Shown piece after piece: positions 1 to 7,847 of a stretch of 8,331 nucleotides of DNA. Position 1 is the stretch's first letter, and each line of letters starts with the position of its first letter. This stretch comes from Acidobacteriota bacterium (GTDB lineage Bacteria; Acidobacteriota; Terriglobia; Terriglobales; Acidobacteriaceae). The DNA lies in NCBI GenBank assembly GCA_021805955.1, contig JAJZDO010000208.1, positions 1 to 8,331 on the forward strand. The letters run 5' to 3'. A model generated the notes under the pieces. That model saw only the letters and a program-made list of their open reading frames with translations. It was not told where the DNA came from and did no database searches. Position numbers and translations under genes: made by a program.

Positions 1-51
1 ATTGGGATACTCGCCGCCCCCGATGGGTTGCTGTCCCTCGCTTGTTGCCAT
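1..51 (-). CDS. Possible 5' end of a leftward gene, cut by the window edge
   Basis: Reading leftward from an ATG at 51-49, 17 codons stay open to the window edge and give MATSEGQQPIGGGEYPN. The composition is ordinary for a soluble N-terminus, and a GGGAGGG stretch lies upstream, although about 15 bases away, which is long for a ribosome binding site. If real, this gene would be transcribed divergently from rfbH, with 167 bases between the two starts. Nothing in 17 residues identifies a family. The plus-strand frames through the same bases give low-complexity, Ser/Arg/Pro-rich translations that do not look like protein, which mildly favours the leftward reading. The call is tentative. Confidence 0.3.
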   Translation of the reverse strand, partial: MATSEGQQPIGGGEYPN

Positions 52-218
52 GCGGAAACGATTTCGCCCTCCCAAAGCAAGTTTGCCGCGGACAGGCAAC
101 CCCGCTCAACGACGGCCTCATCTTCACGTGTTCAACTTCCGAGGAAGTCGAATCAAGCCGCCGTCGGATCGCCGCGCCCTTGGTCACTGGATCGACTCGG
201 CTGCATTAGGATAGAAAA

Positions 219-1553
219 ATGACCGGAAACAGCCGCGAGCTTCGGGATCGGATTCTCCAACTGACCGAAAAATATTTCGAAGAGGCCTTTCGCGCGCAGC
301 CCTTTTTCCCCGGTCAATCCGCCGTTCCCGTTGCGGGAAAAGTGCTGGACGCAGCCGACCTGCGCAACCTGATCGATGCCTCGCTCGACTGCTGGCTCAC
401 CACCGGCAGATTTGCCGCGCAGTTCGAACGGCAGTTGGCGCGCTACCTCGACATCCGTGGCGTGTCTCTCGTCAATTCCGGATCGTCCGCCAACCTGCTC
501 GCATTTTCCGCTCTCACCTCTCCCCGGCTGGGCGATCGCGCGCTTCGCACCGGGGATGAAGTCATCACCGTCGCCGCCGGTTTTCCAACCACCGTCAATC
601 CCATCATCCAGAACCGCTGCGTGCCCGTATTCATTGACATCACGTTGCCGAACTACCAGGCCGACGTTTCTCAACTGGAAGCGGCACTCAGCCCGCGAAC
701 ACGCGCCATCATGATCGCCCATACGCTCGGCAATCCGTATGACCTCGATCGTGTCGCCGCGTTCGCCCGGCAGCACAATCTCTGGCTCATTGAAGACAGT
801 TGCGACGCGCTCGGCGCCACCTTCAAAGGCAAAAAAGTCGGGACCTTCGGCGACCTCGCCACCATCAGTTTTTATCCCGCCCACCACATCACCATGGGCG
901 AAGGCGGCGCGGTCGTCACCAACTCCCCGCTGCTGAAAACTCTCGTCGAATCCTTCCGCGACTGGGGCCGCGACTGCTGGTGCGATCCGGGCAAAGACAA
1001 TACCTGCGGCAAGCGCTTCGACTGGGAATTGGGAGATCTGCCCTGCGGGTACGACCACAAATACACCTACTCCCACATCGGCTACAATCTGAAACTTACA
1101 GACATGCAGGCAGCCCTAGGAGTTTCGCAGTTGGAAAAACTCCCCGGCTTCATTGCCGCCCGCCGGAACAACTTCCAGCATCTCTACAACAGCCTGAAGC
1201 CGCTCGAAGATTTCCTGCTCCTGCCGGAGAGTACGCCCGACGCCGAGCCAAGCTGGTTTGGTTTTCCCATCGGCGTGCGCGAGGACGCGCCCTTCGATCG
1301 CGCCCAGCTCATCCGCGAACTTGAGTCCAACAAGATCGGCACGCGCCTGCTGTTCGGCGGCAACCTTACCCGCCAACCAGCCTACAAAGATGTCGAGTTC
1401 CGCGTCATCGGCGACCTCAAAAATACCGACTTCGTCCTGCGCAATGTTTTCTGGATCGGCCTCTATCCCGGCCTCACAGAAGAAATGCTGAACTACACTG
1501 CCGATATCATCCGAGCATTTGTTGGCAGCAAACAACACTCCGTCCCTGCATAA
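219..1553 (+). CDS. rfbH: CDP-4-keto-6-deoxy-D-glucose 3-dehydrase (E1, RfbH/DdhC/AscC type)
   Basis: This is a 444-residue PMP- and iron-sulfur-dependent enzyme of the DegT/DnrJ/EryC1/StrS fold. It starts C3 deoxygenation of CDP-4-keto-6-deoxyglucose on the way to CDP-3,6-dideoxyhexoses (paratose, abequose, tyvelose, ascarylose) or yersiniose-like sugars. Three things are seen directly. EDSCDALG at 192-199 carries the cofactor-binding Asp193. [14 protein letters not shown] at 217-230 has His222 where aminotransferases have the Schiff-base lysine. Cysteines 195, 253, 255 and 263 fall in the spacing C-X57-C-X1-C-X7-C, which is the known E1 [2Fe-2S] signature. Together these separate it from ordinary sugar aminotransferases and from ColD, which has no iron-sulfur cluster. 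The length matches the family (about 437). The ATG at 219 has AGGA at 208-211, seven bases upstream. The enzyme needs an E3-type flavin/iron-sulfur reductase, which is absent from the window. Unlike many clusters, the gene is not adjacent to rfbF-rfbG. Confidence 0.96.
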   Translation: MTGNSRELRDRILQLTEKYFEEAFRAQPFFPGQSAVPVAGKVLDAADLRNLIDASLDCWLTTGRFAAQFERQLARYLDIRGVSLVNSGSSANLLAFSALTSPRLGDRALRTGDEVITVAAGFPTTVNPIIQNRCVPVFIDITLPNYQADVSQLEAALSPRTRAIMIAHTLGNPYDLDRVAAFARQHNLWLIEDSCDALGATFKGKKVGTFGDLATISFYPAHHITMGEGGAVVTNSPLLKTLVESFRDWGRDCWCDPGKDNTCGKRFDWELGDLPCGYDHKYTYSHIGYNLKLTDMQAALGVSQLEKLPGFIAARRNNFQHLYNSLKPLEDFLLLPESTPDAEPSWFGFPIGVREDAPFDRAQLIRELESNKIGTRLLFGGNLTRQPAYKDVEFRVIGDLKNTDFVLRNVFWIGLYPGLTEEMLNYTADIIRAFVGSKQHSVPA

Positions 1554-1575
1554 GGCTGCGTCCGAACCGCTTTGT

Positions 1576-3705
1576 CTACTGGCATCGAAACGCACGGATG
1601 TAGGAATTCTCTACGATGGGCGGATTGGTCCATACCCAGCTCTTACGATCCTGCCACGCCGGATCATCCTTGCGCGCCACCAATACATCGATCGATAACT
1701 TTTCGCATAGCTCGTGGATATCCGACTTACCCGGTTTATTGAATAGATCTGCAATGGCGTTCTGCGCCGGGGGACATTTGCTGGCGTCCCCGCCAAATTC
1801 GGTCCCGCAATCTGGAAAAGCATCCACAGATTGAAACTTGTCATATTCCAGCAGCGGCAGGTAATCGTCCGCCATTGGATTGTATTGAACGATGGATCGC
1901 GGCGGAAGAATCGTATCCAGTTGTTCGTAGGCTTGTCGTATGGCAAGCAAATCTACACCGATTTCATGCGGCTGCGGCAACCAATCGGCAGGATAGGCAA
2001 GGAAGCCTTTGTCATCCAGAACCGTATACGTTCGCAGGATGGTCACGCTGTACAGCGTACCGGCAAACCCAAGAATCAACGCGGTAAGGATTGTCGCATT
2101 CTTCAGCGTAAGGCGGTTCCACCGATCGGCGTGCGGCAAGAAAATCCAACGATCAAAGTATTCCGCGCCCCAAAGCAAGAGAACGAATTGAGCAATCATG
2201 GCACTTCGAAACGCTAGATCGTTGTTAGAGATAACTGACGACCGCACGAAGGTGATAACAAACATGCTTGTCGCTAGCAGGTACCAGCACGCGATCTCAG
2301 ACTCGTCAATCTTTGACCTATTCCGCAAATCCTGTCGAAAACGCGCCCATCCGATTATTGCAAACACTCCAAATTCCAGGATGTAGACCACAACTATGCC
2401 TAGGGGAGCAAGCAGCGCCGGATGCGAAAACCCTCTTACCTTCAGAAAATATGGCGTGCTCAAAAAATTCGGCAGCACACGCAAACCCAACGCGAAGGGT
2501 CCGGCGGTGGCAGCTACGCCAGCGGCCTTGACAGCATCGGCAGCCCGATGCGCCAGCAGATCATGCAAATACGGCAAGGACATGAGAACTGTGAGACACG
2601 CGGTGCTCAGATACAGGAAGAAATCTCGGAAAGCCCCCTTGTAAAGCAGTCGAATTCCCCAGCATAGTAAAAATAGCGCAAAGGTAAACGTGACGTACAC
2701 AGACAACCCAGCCGCCGCCGCAAACGCCAGCGCGGCAAACAGTGCCGCGACCACACTTTTCCCCCACGAAGGGTACCCTCCTTCTCCGTGCCTTCTTACA
2801 CTCCAGAGTGCAAGGAACCCTATAAGGCACGCGACTAACGCGGCTACATGGTGAGGGACCCAAATGAGTGCATCTGTCCAGGAGGTAATCTGCACCGGGT
2901 CCCACCATTCCATATCCGGCGTAACAGTCCTGGCACACAGAAATTCGTACACAGTGGGAATCATGTCCAGGCCCGTGACAGAAAGCAGAGCGATTCCGAT
3001 GACAGACTTTCTACGGAGGTTTTCTGTGGTCCCGAGGAAGTCCCGAAGGTAACTTGGAATCAGCGCCGCCAATAAGAATCCACTCCATACGGAGCTTCCA
3101 TACAGCACGTATCTTGGGTTGATGTGTGTTAGACGAGCCGGATAGCTGCACAACACATACCAATAGTAGTAATAGCGAGCCATAGGAGCCGACCCTAAAT
3201 AGAAAAATGGGTTCCTGATTGGCGGTCCGGACCTTAGCGCGGAATGGATAAAAGCTATTCGCACGGCGTGGTCCCATAGCGCTGTACTTACATACAACTT
3301 ATTTCCAATTCCAATATCTGCCAGGGAAACAATCACGACTGTCGTCCACAGTCCGGCAAGTACAAGAGCGATACTCGTGGACTTAGCCACACTTATACAA
3401 ACTGGTTGAGGTCGACGTGCCCACTCGCGAAACCAGTAAAATACAATGACGACGGCTACTAGGACAAATACCCATAGAATCGGAGTTGGGGGGACATACC
3501 TCCCAACAGAATTGGTGATCATTGTTGATATAACAATGGAAAAAGGAAGGCTGAGCAGCATTTTTCTTGTAACTGTGCTCGAGCGAAATTGCAGCAGGTC
3601 CGTGACCCATCCGAAGCTATATCCAGGAAAAATGAGGAAAATAGCGAAAACAGGCACAGCTGCGGCCGTCATCACAATGTCGTGAACCGTATAGCTGTGG
3701 ATCAA
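1576..3705 (-). CDS. Large polytopic membrane protein, GT-C glycosyltransferase-like, unassigned
   Basis: The protein has 709 residues and roughly 13 hydrophobic helices, for example near 11-29, 76-92, 110-130, 203-220, 281-301, 317-355, 362-380, 431-452, 472-490 and 537-556. A soluble C-terminal domain of about 140 residues follows. After the fourth helix a loop carries WDHAVRIAFIH (144-154), then GPPIRNPFFYLG (160-171) and a Tyr-rich stretch at 178-183. A later WVPHHVAAL lies at 282-290. An acidic/His motif in the first large outer loop, followed by an NP-F-G and Tyr-rich segment, is typical of GT-C enzymes that use polyprenyl-phosphate sugars outside the membrane, but I cannot name a family. 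The start is TTG at 3705-3703, supported by GAGGGG seven bases upstream. The gene converges on rfbH (22-base gap) and diverges from rfbF. Hand counts on five 60-base lines give 42-55% GC, against 63-68% for lines in rfbH, rfbF, rfbG and the GT2 gene, which suggests a different origin. A polymerase or other membrane role is also possible. Confidence 0.88.
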   Translation of the reverse strand: MIHSYTVHDIVMTAAAVPVFAIFLIFPGYSFGWVTDLLQFRSSTVTRKMLLSLPFSIVISTMITNSVGRYVPPTPILWVFVLVAVVIVFYWFREWARRPQPVCISVAKSTSIALVLAGLWTTVVIVSLADIGIGNKLYVSTALWDHAVRIAFIHSALRSGPPIRNPFFYLGSAPMARYYYYWYVLCSYPARLTHINPRYVLYGSSVWSGFLLAALIPSYLRDFLGTTENLRRKSVIGIALLSVTGLDMIPTVYEFLCARTVTPDMEWWDPVQITSWTDALIWVPHHVAALVACLIGFLALWSVRRHGEGGYPSWGKSVVAALFAALAFAAAAGLSVYVTFTFALFLLCWGIRLLYKGAFRDFFLYLSTACLTVLMSLPYLHDLLAHRAADAVKAAGVAATAGPFALGLRVLPNFLSTPYFLKVRGFSHPALLAPLGIVVVYILEFGVFAIIGWARFRQDLRNRSKIDESEIACWYLLATSMFVITFVRSSVISNNDLAFRSAMIAQFVLLLWGAEYFDRWIFLPHADRWNRLTLKNATILTALILGFAGTLYSVTILRTYTVLDDKGFLAYPADWLPQPHEIGVDLLAIRQAYEQLDTILPPRSIVQYNPMADDYLPLLEYDKFQSVDAFPDCGTEFGGDASKCPPAQNAIADLFNKPGKSDIHELCEKLSIDVLVARKDDPAWQDRKSWVWTNPPIVENSYIRAFRCQ

Positions 3706-3910
3706 AGAGTATCCCCTCTACATCGTTTCCCGGCAGAGAACGAGTGAACATGGCGTCAGCCAAACCCGTAAGGAACTAGGCCGCGTCAGATAAAAATATA
3801 TCGTAAAATGAACATCGATCGACCCAATTGCGATGAATATGAGCGCGGATTGCACTACGTTTTAGAAATGTGTGTTCCCTGCTCGCGGATGGAGGCTTCG
3901 GAAAATTGAT
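3706..3910. promoter_or_regulatory. AT-rich divergent intergenic region, presumed to hold both promoters
   Basis: These 205 bases separate two genes transcribed away from each other, the membrane protein leftward and rfbF rightward, so promoters for both should lie here. The core around 3791-3810 is strikingly AT-rich compared with the flanks, and TCGATCGA at 3815-3822 is a perfect 8-base palindrome. A weak leftward candidate is TTGGGT, 16 bases, TACGAT, reading across about 3828-3801. No good rightward -35/-10 pair is visible. GGAGG at 3891-3895 is the nearest ribosome-binding-like sequence for rfbF, but it sits 15 bases from the ATG. No terminator or riboswitch is seen. Confidence 0.35.
3713..3718 (-). 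promoter_or_regulatory. Strong Shine-Dalgarno for the TTG-started membrane protein
   Basis: On the minus strand GAGGGG lies seven bases before TTG at 3705-3703. It is the reason for preferring this unusual start over the in-frame GTG and ATG codons 10 and 11 codons further in, neither of which gains from it. An ATG just upstream of the site is followed at once by a TAG stop, so it cannot start the gene. Confidence 0.6.
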
Positions 3911-4684
3911 ATGAAGGCGATCATCCTTGCAGGCGGACTGGGAAGCCGGTTGGCCGAGGAAACATCGGCCCGCCCCAAGCCGATGGTGGAAATCGGCGGA
4001 CGCCCCATCCTCTGGCACATCATGAAGATTTATTCGCACCACGGCATCAACGACTTCATCATCTGCCTGGGCTACAAGGGCTATATGATCAAGGAGTTTT
4101 TTGCGAATTATTTTCTTCACTCCGCCGATGTCACCATCGACCTGCAGCAGAACAAAATCGAGACCCACAGCGCCCACTGCGAGCCCTGGCGCGTCACCCT
4201 GATCGACACCGGCGCGGATACCATGACCGGCGGACGCCTGAAGCGCGCCCTTCCCTACGTCGAGAAGGAGGAAGAATTCTGTTTCACCTACGGCGACGGG
4301 CTCGCCGACATCGATCTCGACGAACTGCTGCGCTTCCATCGCAGCCACAAATCGCTGGTCACGTTGACGGCCACGCAGTCCGTCGGAAAATTCGGCGCCC
4401 TCGAAATCGCCGACAACGCCCAGGTCACTTCGTTTTCAGAAAAGCCCAAGGGCGACGGCCGCTGGGTCAGCGGCGGATTCTTCGTGCTCTCTCCCAAGGT
4501 CGCTTCCTACATTCAAGGCGATTCCACCATCTGGGAGCGTGCTCCGCTCGAAACCCTCAGCGCCGAGCGGCAGGTCTCCGCCTACAAACATCACGGCTTC
4601 TGGCAGCCCATGGATACGCTGCATGACAGAAAATTCCTCGAAGATCTTTGGGACACGGGTTCCGCTCCATGGAAGATATGGTGA
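3911..4684 (+). CDS. rfbF: Glucose-1-phosphate cytidylyltransferase
   Basis: This enzyme makes CDP-glucose from CTP and glucose-1-phosphate, the entry step to CDP-dideoxyhexoses, in the cytoplasm. The reading frame is open from 3872, but the ATG at 3911 gives MKAIILAGGLGSRLAEET at the very N-terminus and exactly 257 residues, the usual family length. The 13 extra upstream residues are therefore rejected. Visible features are the nucleotide-binding loop GGLGSR (8-13), RPKPM with Lys23 (21-25), the metal-binding segment TYGDGLADID with Asp129 (126-135), SEKPKGDGRWVSGGFF (176-191) and FWQPMDTLHD with Asp235 (230-239). The EKP and GGFFVL blocks are typical of nucleotidyltransferases, and the C-terminal WQPMDT block is characteristic of RfbF. 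The stop overlaps the start of rfbG, so the two are almost certainly co-transcribed and translationally coupled. Nothing looks damaged. Confidence 0.96.
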   Translation: MKAIILAGGLGSRLAEETSARPKPMVEIGGRPILWHIMKIYSHHGINDFIICLGYKGYMIKEFFANYFLHSADVTIDLQQNKIETHSAHCEPWRVTLIDTGADTMTGGRLKRALPYVEKEEEFCFTYGDGLADIDLDELLRFHRSHKSLVTLTATQSVGKFGALEIADNAQVTSFSEKPKGDGRWVSGGFFVLSPKVASYIQGDSTIWERAPLETLSAERQVSAYKHHGFWQPMDTLHDRKFLEDLWDTGSAPWKIW

Positions 4685-5775
4685 ACGCATTCTGGCAGCG
4701 CCGCAGAGTATTTCTCACCGGGCACACTGGTTTTAAGGGCGGCTGGCTCGCGCTCTGGCTCGATCAACTCGGCGCGGACGTCATGGGCTACGCCCTGCCC
4801 CCGCCCACCACCCCGAATCTTTTTACCATGGCCGAGGTCGCCGGCGGCATGACCTCCGTGATCGGCGATCTCGCGGATCTGGATCAGCTCAAAGCCTCCC
4901 TCGTCCGGCATCGGCCGGAGATTGTCCTGCACCTCGCCGCGCAATCGTTGGTGCGCGCCTCCTACCAGGACCCCATTCGCACTTATGAGACCAACGTTCT
5001 CGGCACCGCGCGGCTGTTGGAAACCGTGCGCGCCTGCGATTCGGTGCGCGCCGTCGTCATCATCACCACAGATAAGGTGTATGAGAACCAGGAGTGGGTC
5101 TGGGCCTACCGCGAAAACGATCCCCTCGGCGGCCACGATCCCTACAGCAACAGCAAGGCCTGCGCGGAATTTGTCACCCGCGCCTACAGAGATTCCTTCT
5201 TTCCGCCCGCAAAATATGCGGAGCACAAAGTTGCCATCGCCTCAGCGCGCGCCGGCAATGTCATCGGCGGCGGCGACTGGGCCGCGGATCGCCTCATCGT
5301 CGACATCATCCGCGCCTTCACCTCCGGCGAAACCCTCCGCATTCGCAATCCCAACGCGACCCGACCCTGGCAGCATGTTCTCGAACCGCTGCGCGGCTAT
5401 CTCACGCTGGCCGAAAAGCTCTACGAACATGGCACGCAATTCTCCGGCGCGTGGAACTTCGGCCCCCACTACAGCGATGCACAATCGGTCCAGTGGATTG
5501 TCGAACACCTCGCCGCGCGCTGGGCCGCGCTGTCTTCCGCAGCCCCGCCGCGCTGGCAGGTCGATGACGGCCCTCATCCCCACGAGGCCAACATGCTGAA
5601 GCTCGACTGGACCAAAGCCTCGCGCGAGCTAGTCTGGTCCCCGTCGCTGTCCTTGCCGGAAGCGTTGGACTTCACCCTCGACTGGTACCGCGATGTGCAG
5701 GCCGGCCACAACGCCCGCCAAAAATGTCTCACTCAGTTGAATCAGTATCAGCAGAAACTGGAATCTGTCTCGTAG
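4678..5775 (+). CDS. rfbG: CDP-glucose 4,6-dehydratase
   Basis: This is an NAD-dependent extended short-chain dehydrogenase/reductase that converts CDP-glucose to CDP-4-keto-6-deoxyglucose, the substrate of RfbH. Counting from the ATG at 4678 (365 residues; family about 357-360), the Rossmann motif TGHTGFKG is at 14-21, HLAAQSLVRASYQDP at 85-99, the catalytic TDK triplet at 131-133 and YSNSK (Tyr156, Lys160) at 156-160. The RPWQHVLEPLRGYL segment later in the chain is typical of this family. The start is uncertain. ATG 4678 aligns best with relatives; GTG 4681 has GGAAG five bases upstream and overlaps the rfbF stop as GTGA; ATG 4669 is also open. In each case the gene overlaps the end of rfbF. 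Its last 47 bases overlap the oppositely directed acyltransferase. It is intact and has the same high GC as rfbF and rfbH. Confidence 0.95.
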   Translation: MVNAFWQRRRVFLTGHTGFKGGWLALWLDQLGADVMGYALPPPTTPNLFTMAEVAGGMTSVIGDLADLDQLKASLVRHRPEIVLHLAAQSLVRASYQDPIRTYETNVLGTARLLETVRACDSVRAVVIITTDKVYENQEWVWAYRENDPLGGHDPYSNSKACAEFVTRAYRDSFFPPAKYAEHKVAIASARAGNVIGGGDWAADRLIVDIIRAFTSGETLRIRNPNATRPWQHVLEPLRGYLTLAEKLYEHGTQFSGAWNFGPHYSDAQSVQWIVEHLAARWAALSSAAPPRWQVDDGPHPHEANMLKLDWTKASRELVWSPSLSLPEALDFTLDWYRDVQAGHNARQKCLTQLNQYQQKLESVS

Positions 5776-6865
5776 CGAACCACTCCCATTTCTTCAATCG
5801 CAACATCGGCTCCTCCAGATACCGCCACGAGAGCCACGCCATTCCATACGTGACCAGTCCAATCCCCAGGATGATCGGCAGCGCGGGCAGCATCCCAAGA
5901 GGAAGCGCCTTGAGCCGCAAAAGCAGCTTGTAGGACACGTACAGCGGCACAAGATGGAAGACGTACATTGCGTAACTGCGCTTGCTGATGGCCTCTAACA
6001 ATGGGCTTTCGAGCACCGTCCGCACAGCGCGTCCGACTCCCCGAATGCACAACCCCACTACACCGCCAAACAGCAGCGCGGTAGATGTCAGCCCCAGGGG
6101 ATAGATCGCCACGTTGGGCGACACGGTTTCCACCACAGCCAGACCTCCAATTCCCAGCAACATACCCGCGAAACAAAGTGTTCTTAATATTTTTTCTTTC
6201 ATTCCATGCCGAGTTAAAACCGCAACCAACGCGCCCGCCAGCAGCACATCCATATGGCAATATGGAAGCCGGTAAATGACGTACCCATCGACCCCGCGCC
6301 AAAACAAATATGCGCGGCAGAAAAATGCGCTACTCATCAGAAAAACAATGAGCGGTATGCGCAGGCGCTTCGCCGTAAAGTACAGCACCAGCGGCCATAC
6401 CAGATAAAACTGCTCTTCCACGCACAGACTCCAGAACTGACCTACATACATGTCCGAAGCCCGGTCCGGTCCTAGAAAATTTCGATAGTAGAAGACAAAC
6501 GGCGTCACTCCTATTCCGCTGAACGCCCTCCGATGAACCAGATAAGCGGCCAGCAGAAACGTGTAGTACAAAGGCCAGATGCGCAGCCCGCGACGCCAGT
6601 AAAAACGCTGGAAGAAATACGGCCGATCGAGGGAGTCGAGCAGAATTCCCGTAATCAAAAATCCGGAGAGCGCAAAAAAAAGATCGACGCCGCTGCCCAG
6701 GTTTTCTACGAAACTCCGCAGCAGAGACGTCTGCGGAGAATTCTGGATCAGGTAATACTCGCCGCAGTGGTGAACCAGCACGGCGAGAATCGCAAACGCT
6801 CGCAGACCATCCAGCGCGGGAATATGGCGCGGAATGACCTGCGCTCTTGTCCGCGGCTCATCCAT
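5729..6865 (-). CDS. OafA-type membrane acyltransferase (acyltransferase 3 family)
   Basis: The protein has 378 residues and about ten hydrophobic helices, and belongs to the family that O-acylates (often O-acetylates) sugars of surface polysaccharides at the inner membrane. Family hallmarks are LDGLRAFAIL (18-27) followed by His32-His33, GVDLFFALSGFLITG (59-73), the Arg-rich WRRGLRIWPLYY (90-101) and FWSLCVEEQFYLVWP (144-158). The length is normal for the bare membrane domain, with no fused SGNH domain. The start at ATG 6865-6863 overlaps the stop of the upstream glycosyltransferase (ATGGATGA), pointing to coupled translation. A TTG six codons further upstream is open but has GGAGG directly against it with no spacer, so it was not chosen. 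The 3' end runs 47 bases into the opposite-strand rfbG. The acceptor sugar and acyl group cannot be read from sequence. Confidence 0.93.
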   Translation of the reverse strand: MDEPRTRAQVIPRHIPALDGLRAFAILAVLVHHCGEYYLIQNSPQTSLLRSFVENLGSGVDLFFALSGFLITGILLDSLDRPYFFQRFYWRRGLRIWPLYYTFLLAAYLVHRRAFSGIGVTPFVFYYRNFLGPDRASDMYVGQFWSLCVEEQFYLVWPLVLYFTAKRLRIPLIVFLMSSAFFCRAYLFWRGVDGYVIYRLPYCHMDVLLAGALVAVLTRHGMKEKILRTLCFAGMLLGIGGLAVVETVSPNVAIYPLGLTSTALLFGGVVGLCIRGVGRAVRTVLESPLLEAISKRSYAMYVFHLVPLYVSYKLLLRLKALPLGMLPALPIILGIGLVTYGMAWLSWRYLEEPMLRLKKWEWFATRQIPVSADTDSTE

Positions 6866-7847
6866 GCACGTCCGTCTCCGCAACCTCCGTCGAGCCCAGC
6901 GGCGGCTGTGGCGGAAACTCGAAGTTCACCCGCTCCCGTTCCACAGCGAACGGTCTTCGCTGGATCTGCGTGTGAATTGCGCCGATATACTCCCCCATCA
7001 CCCCCATAAATACCAGCAGAATGGAACTGACGAAGAACATCCCAATCACCACCGGCGCAATACCTACCGAAAATCTCCGCCAGAACAAAATCTTGTACAC
7101 CAGATAGGCCATTCCAATCAGAAACGACATCAGCGCGCCGCCGAACCCGGTAAACGTCATCAGCCGCAGCGGCACTTTGGAATGATTGATGATGCCCAGC
7201 ATGCCGTAGTCGTACAGCGTGTAGAAATTGTTCTTCGTGATGCCGCGCTTCCGCCCCGGCTGATCGTAGAAGATCTTCTTGTGCGGTAGCCCAATCTCCG
7301 CGATCATCCCGCGAAAATACGGATACGGATCGCCAAAGGATTTCACCAGATCCACCACGCGCCGGTCGTACAGCCCAAAGCCGGTAAAGTTCTCAAATGT
7401 TTCGATCGACGACAGCCGGTTCACCAGCGCGTAGTACCGCTTCCGCGCCCAGAACATCAGCGGATGTTCTCCGCTGGTCCGCTTGATGGCCAGCACCATC
7501 GAGTACCCTTCCTCCCACCCCTGCACCAGATCGGCAATCATCTCGGGCGGGTCCTGCATGTCCGCGACAATGCCGATCACCGCATCTCCCTGCGCCTGCC
7601 AGAAGGCGTGCATGGGGCTGCGAACATGGCCGAAGTTGCGCGAGTTCACAATGATCTTCACGTTCGGATCGGCCGCCGCCAGCCCCTTCAACACTGCAAC
7701 AGTACTGTCCTCGGAAGCGTTATCGATGAAGATGTGCTCGTACTTGTAGCGCCCCAGCGATGCGATCACCGCGCGCACGCGCGTATACAGTTCGACAACA
7801 TTGTCTTCTTCGTTGTAGCAGGGAGTAATGATGCTGATCGTCTTCAC
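6858..7847 (-). CDS. GtrB/DPM1-like polyprenyl-phosphate glycosyltransferase (GT2)
   Basis: This is a family 2 glycosyltransferase expected to move a sugar from a nucleotide donor onto a polyprenyl phosphate at the cytoplasmic face. Counting from GTG at 7847 (329 residues), ITPCYNEEDNV is at 7-17, DNASEDST at 42-49, NSRNFGH at 68-74 and the metal/donor motif VADMQDPPE (Asp96, Asp99) at 94-102. RKRGITKNNF at 199-208 and HSKVPLR at 222-228 precede two transmembrane helices at about 229-255 and 262-284, the usual GtrB architecture. The frame stays open to a TTG at 7952 that would add 35 residues. That TTG has a fair GAGG six bases upstream, but it lies inside the GtrA-like gene and the extra residues do not resemble the family, which begins almost at the GT2 core. 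GTG has GAGG four bases upstream. The neighbours, a GtrA-like gene before and an acyltransferase after, suggest one polysaccharide-modification unit. Confidence 0.93.
   Translation of the reverse strand: MKTISIITPCYNEEDNVVELYTRVRAVIASLGRYKYEHIFIDNASEDSTVAVLKGLAAADPNVKIIVNSRNFGHVRSPMHAFWQAQGDAVIGIVADMQDPPEMIADLVQGWEEGYSMVLAIKRTSGEHPLMFWARKRYYALVNRLSSIETFENFTGFGLYDRRVVDLVKSFGDPYPYFRGMIAEIGLPHKKIFYDQPGRKRGITKNNFYTLYDYGMLGIINHSKVPLRLMTFTGFGGALMSFLIGMAYLVYKILFWRRFSVGIAPVVIGMFFVSSILLVFMGVMGEYIGAIHTQIQRRPFAVERERVNFEFPPQPPLGSTEVAETDVHG

Noticed and set aside
2..222. Two rightward open frames of 64-70 codons before rfbH
   Set aside because: Their translations are Ser/Arg/Pro-rich with no recognisable motif, and they conflict with each other. 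One merely runs into the rfbH start. Neither looks like the end of a real gene.
153..1076. 307-codon open frame on the minus strand
   Set aside because: It lies wholly antisense to rfbH, whose motifs are unmistakable. Its translation is Gly/Ala/Val/Arg-rich with no family features, as expected for the mirror frame of a GC-rich gene.
1554..1575. Terminator between converging rfbH and the membrane gene
   Set aside because: Only 22 bases are available, and no stem-loop followed by a T-run is visible in either direction.
3872..3910. 13-codon N-terminal extension of rfbF
   Set aside because: RfbF proteins begin directly with MKA.ILAGGLG. Starting at 3911 gives the standard 257 residues, and the extension has no family resemblance.
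4591..5226. 211-codon open frame on the minus strand
   Set aside because: It is antisense to the rfbF-rfbG junction and to rfbG, both with intact catalytic motifs, and the translation shows no domain.
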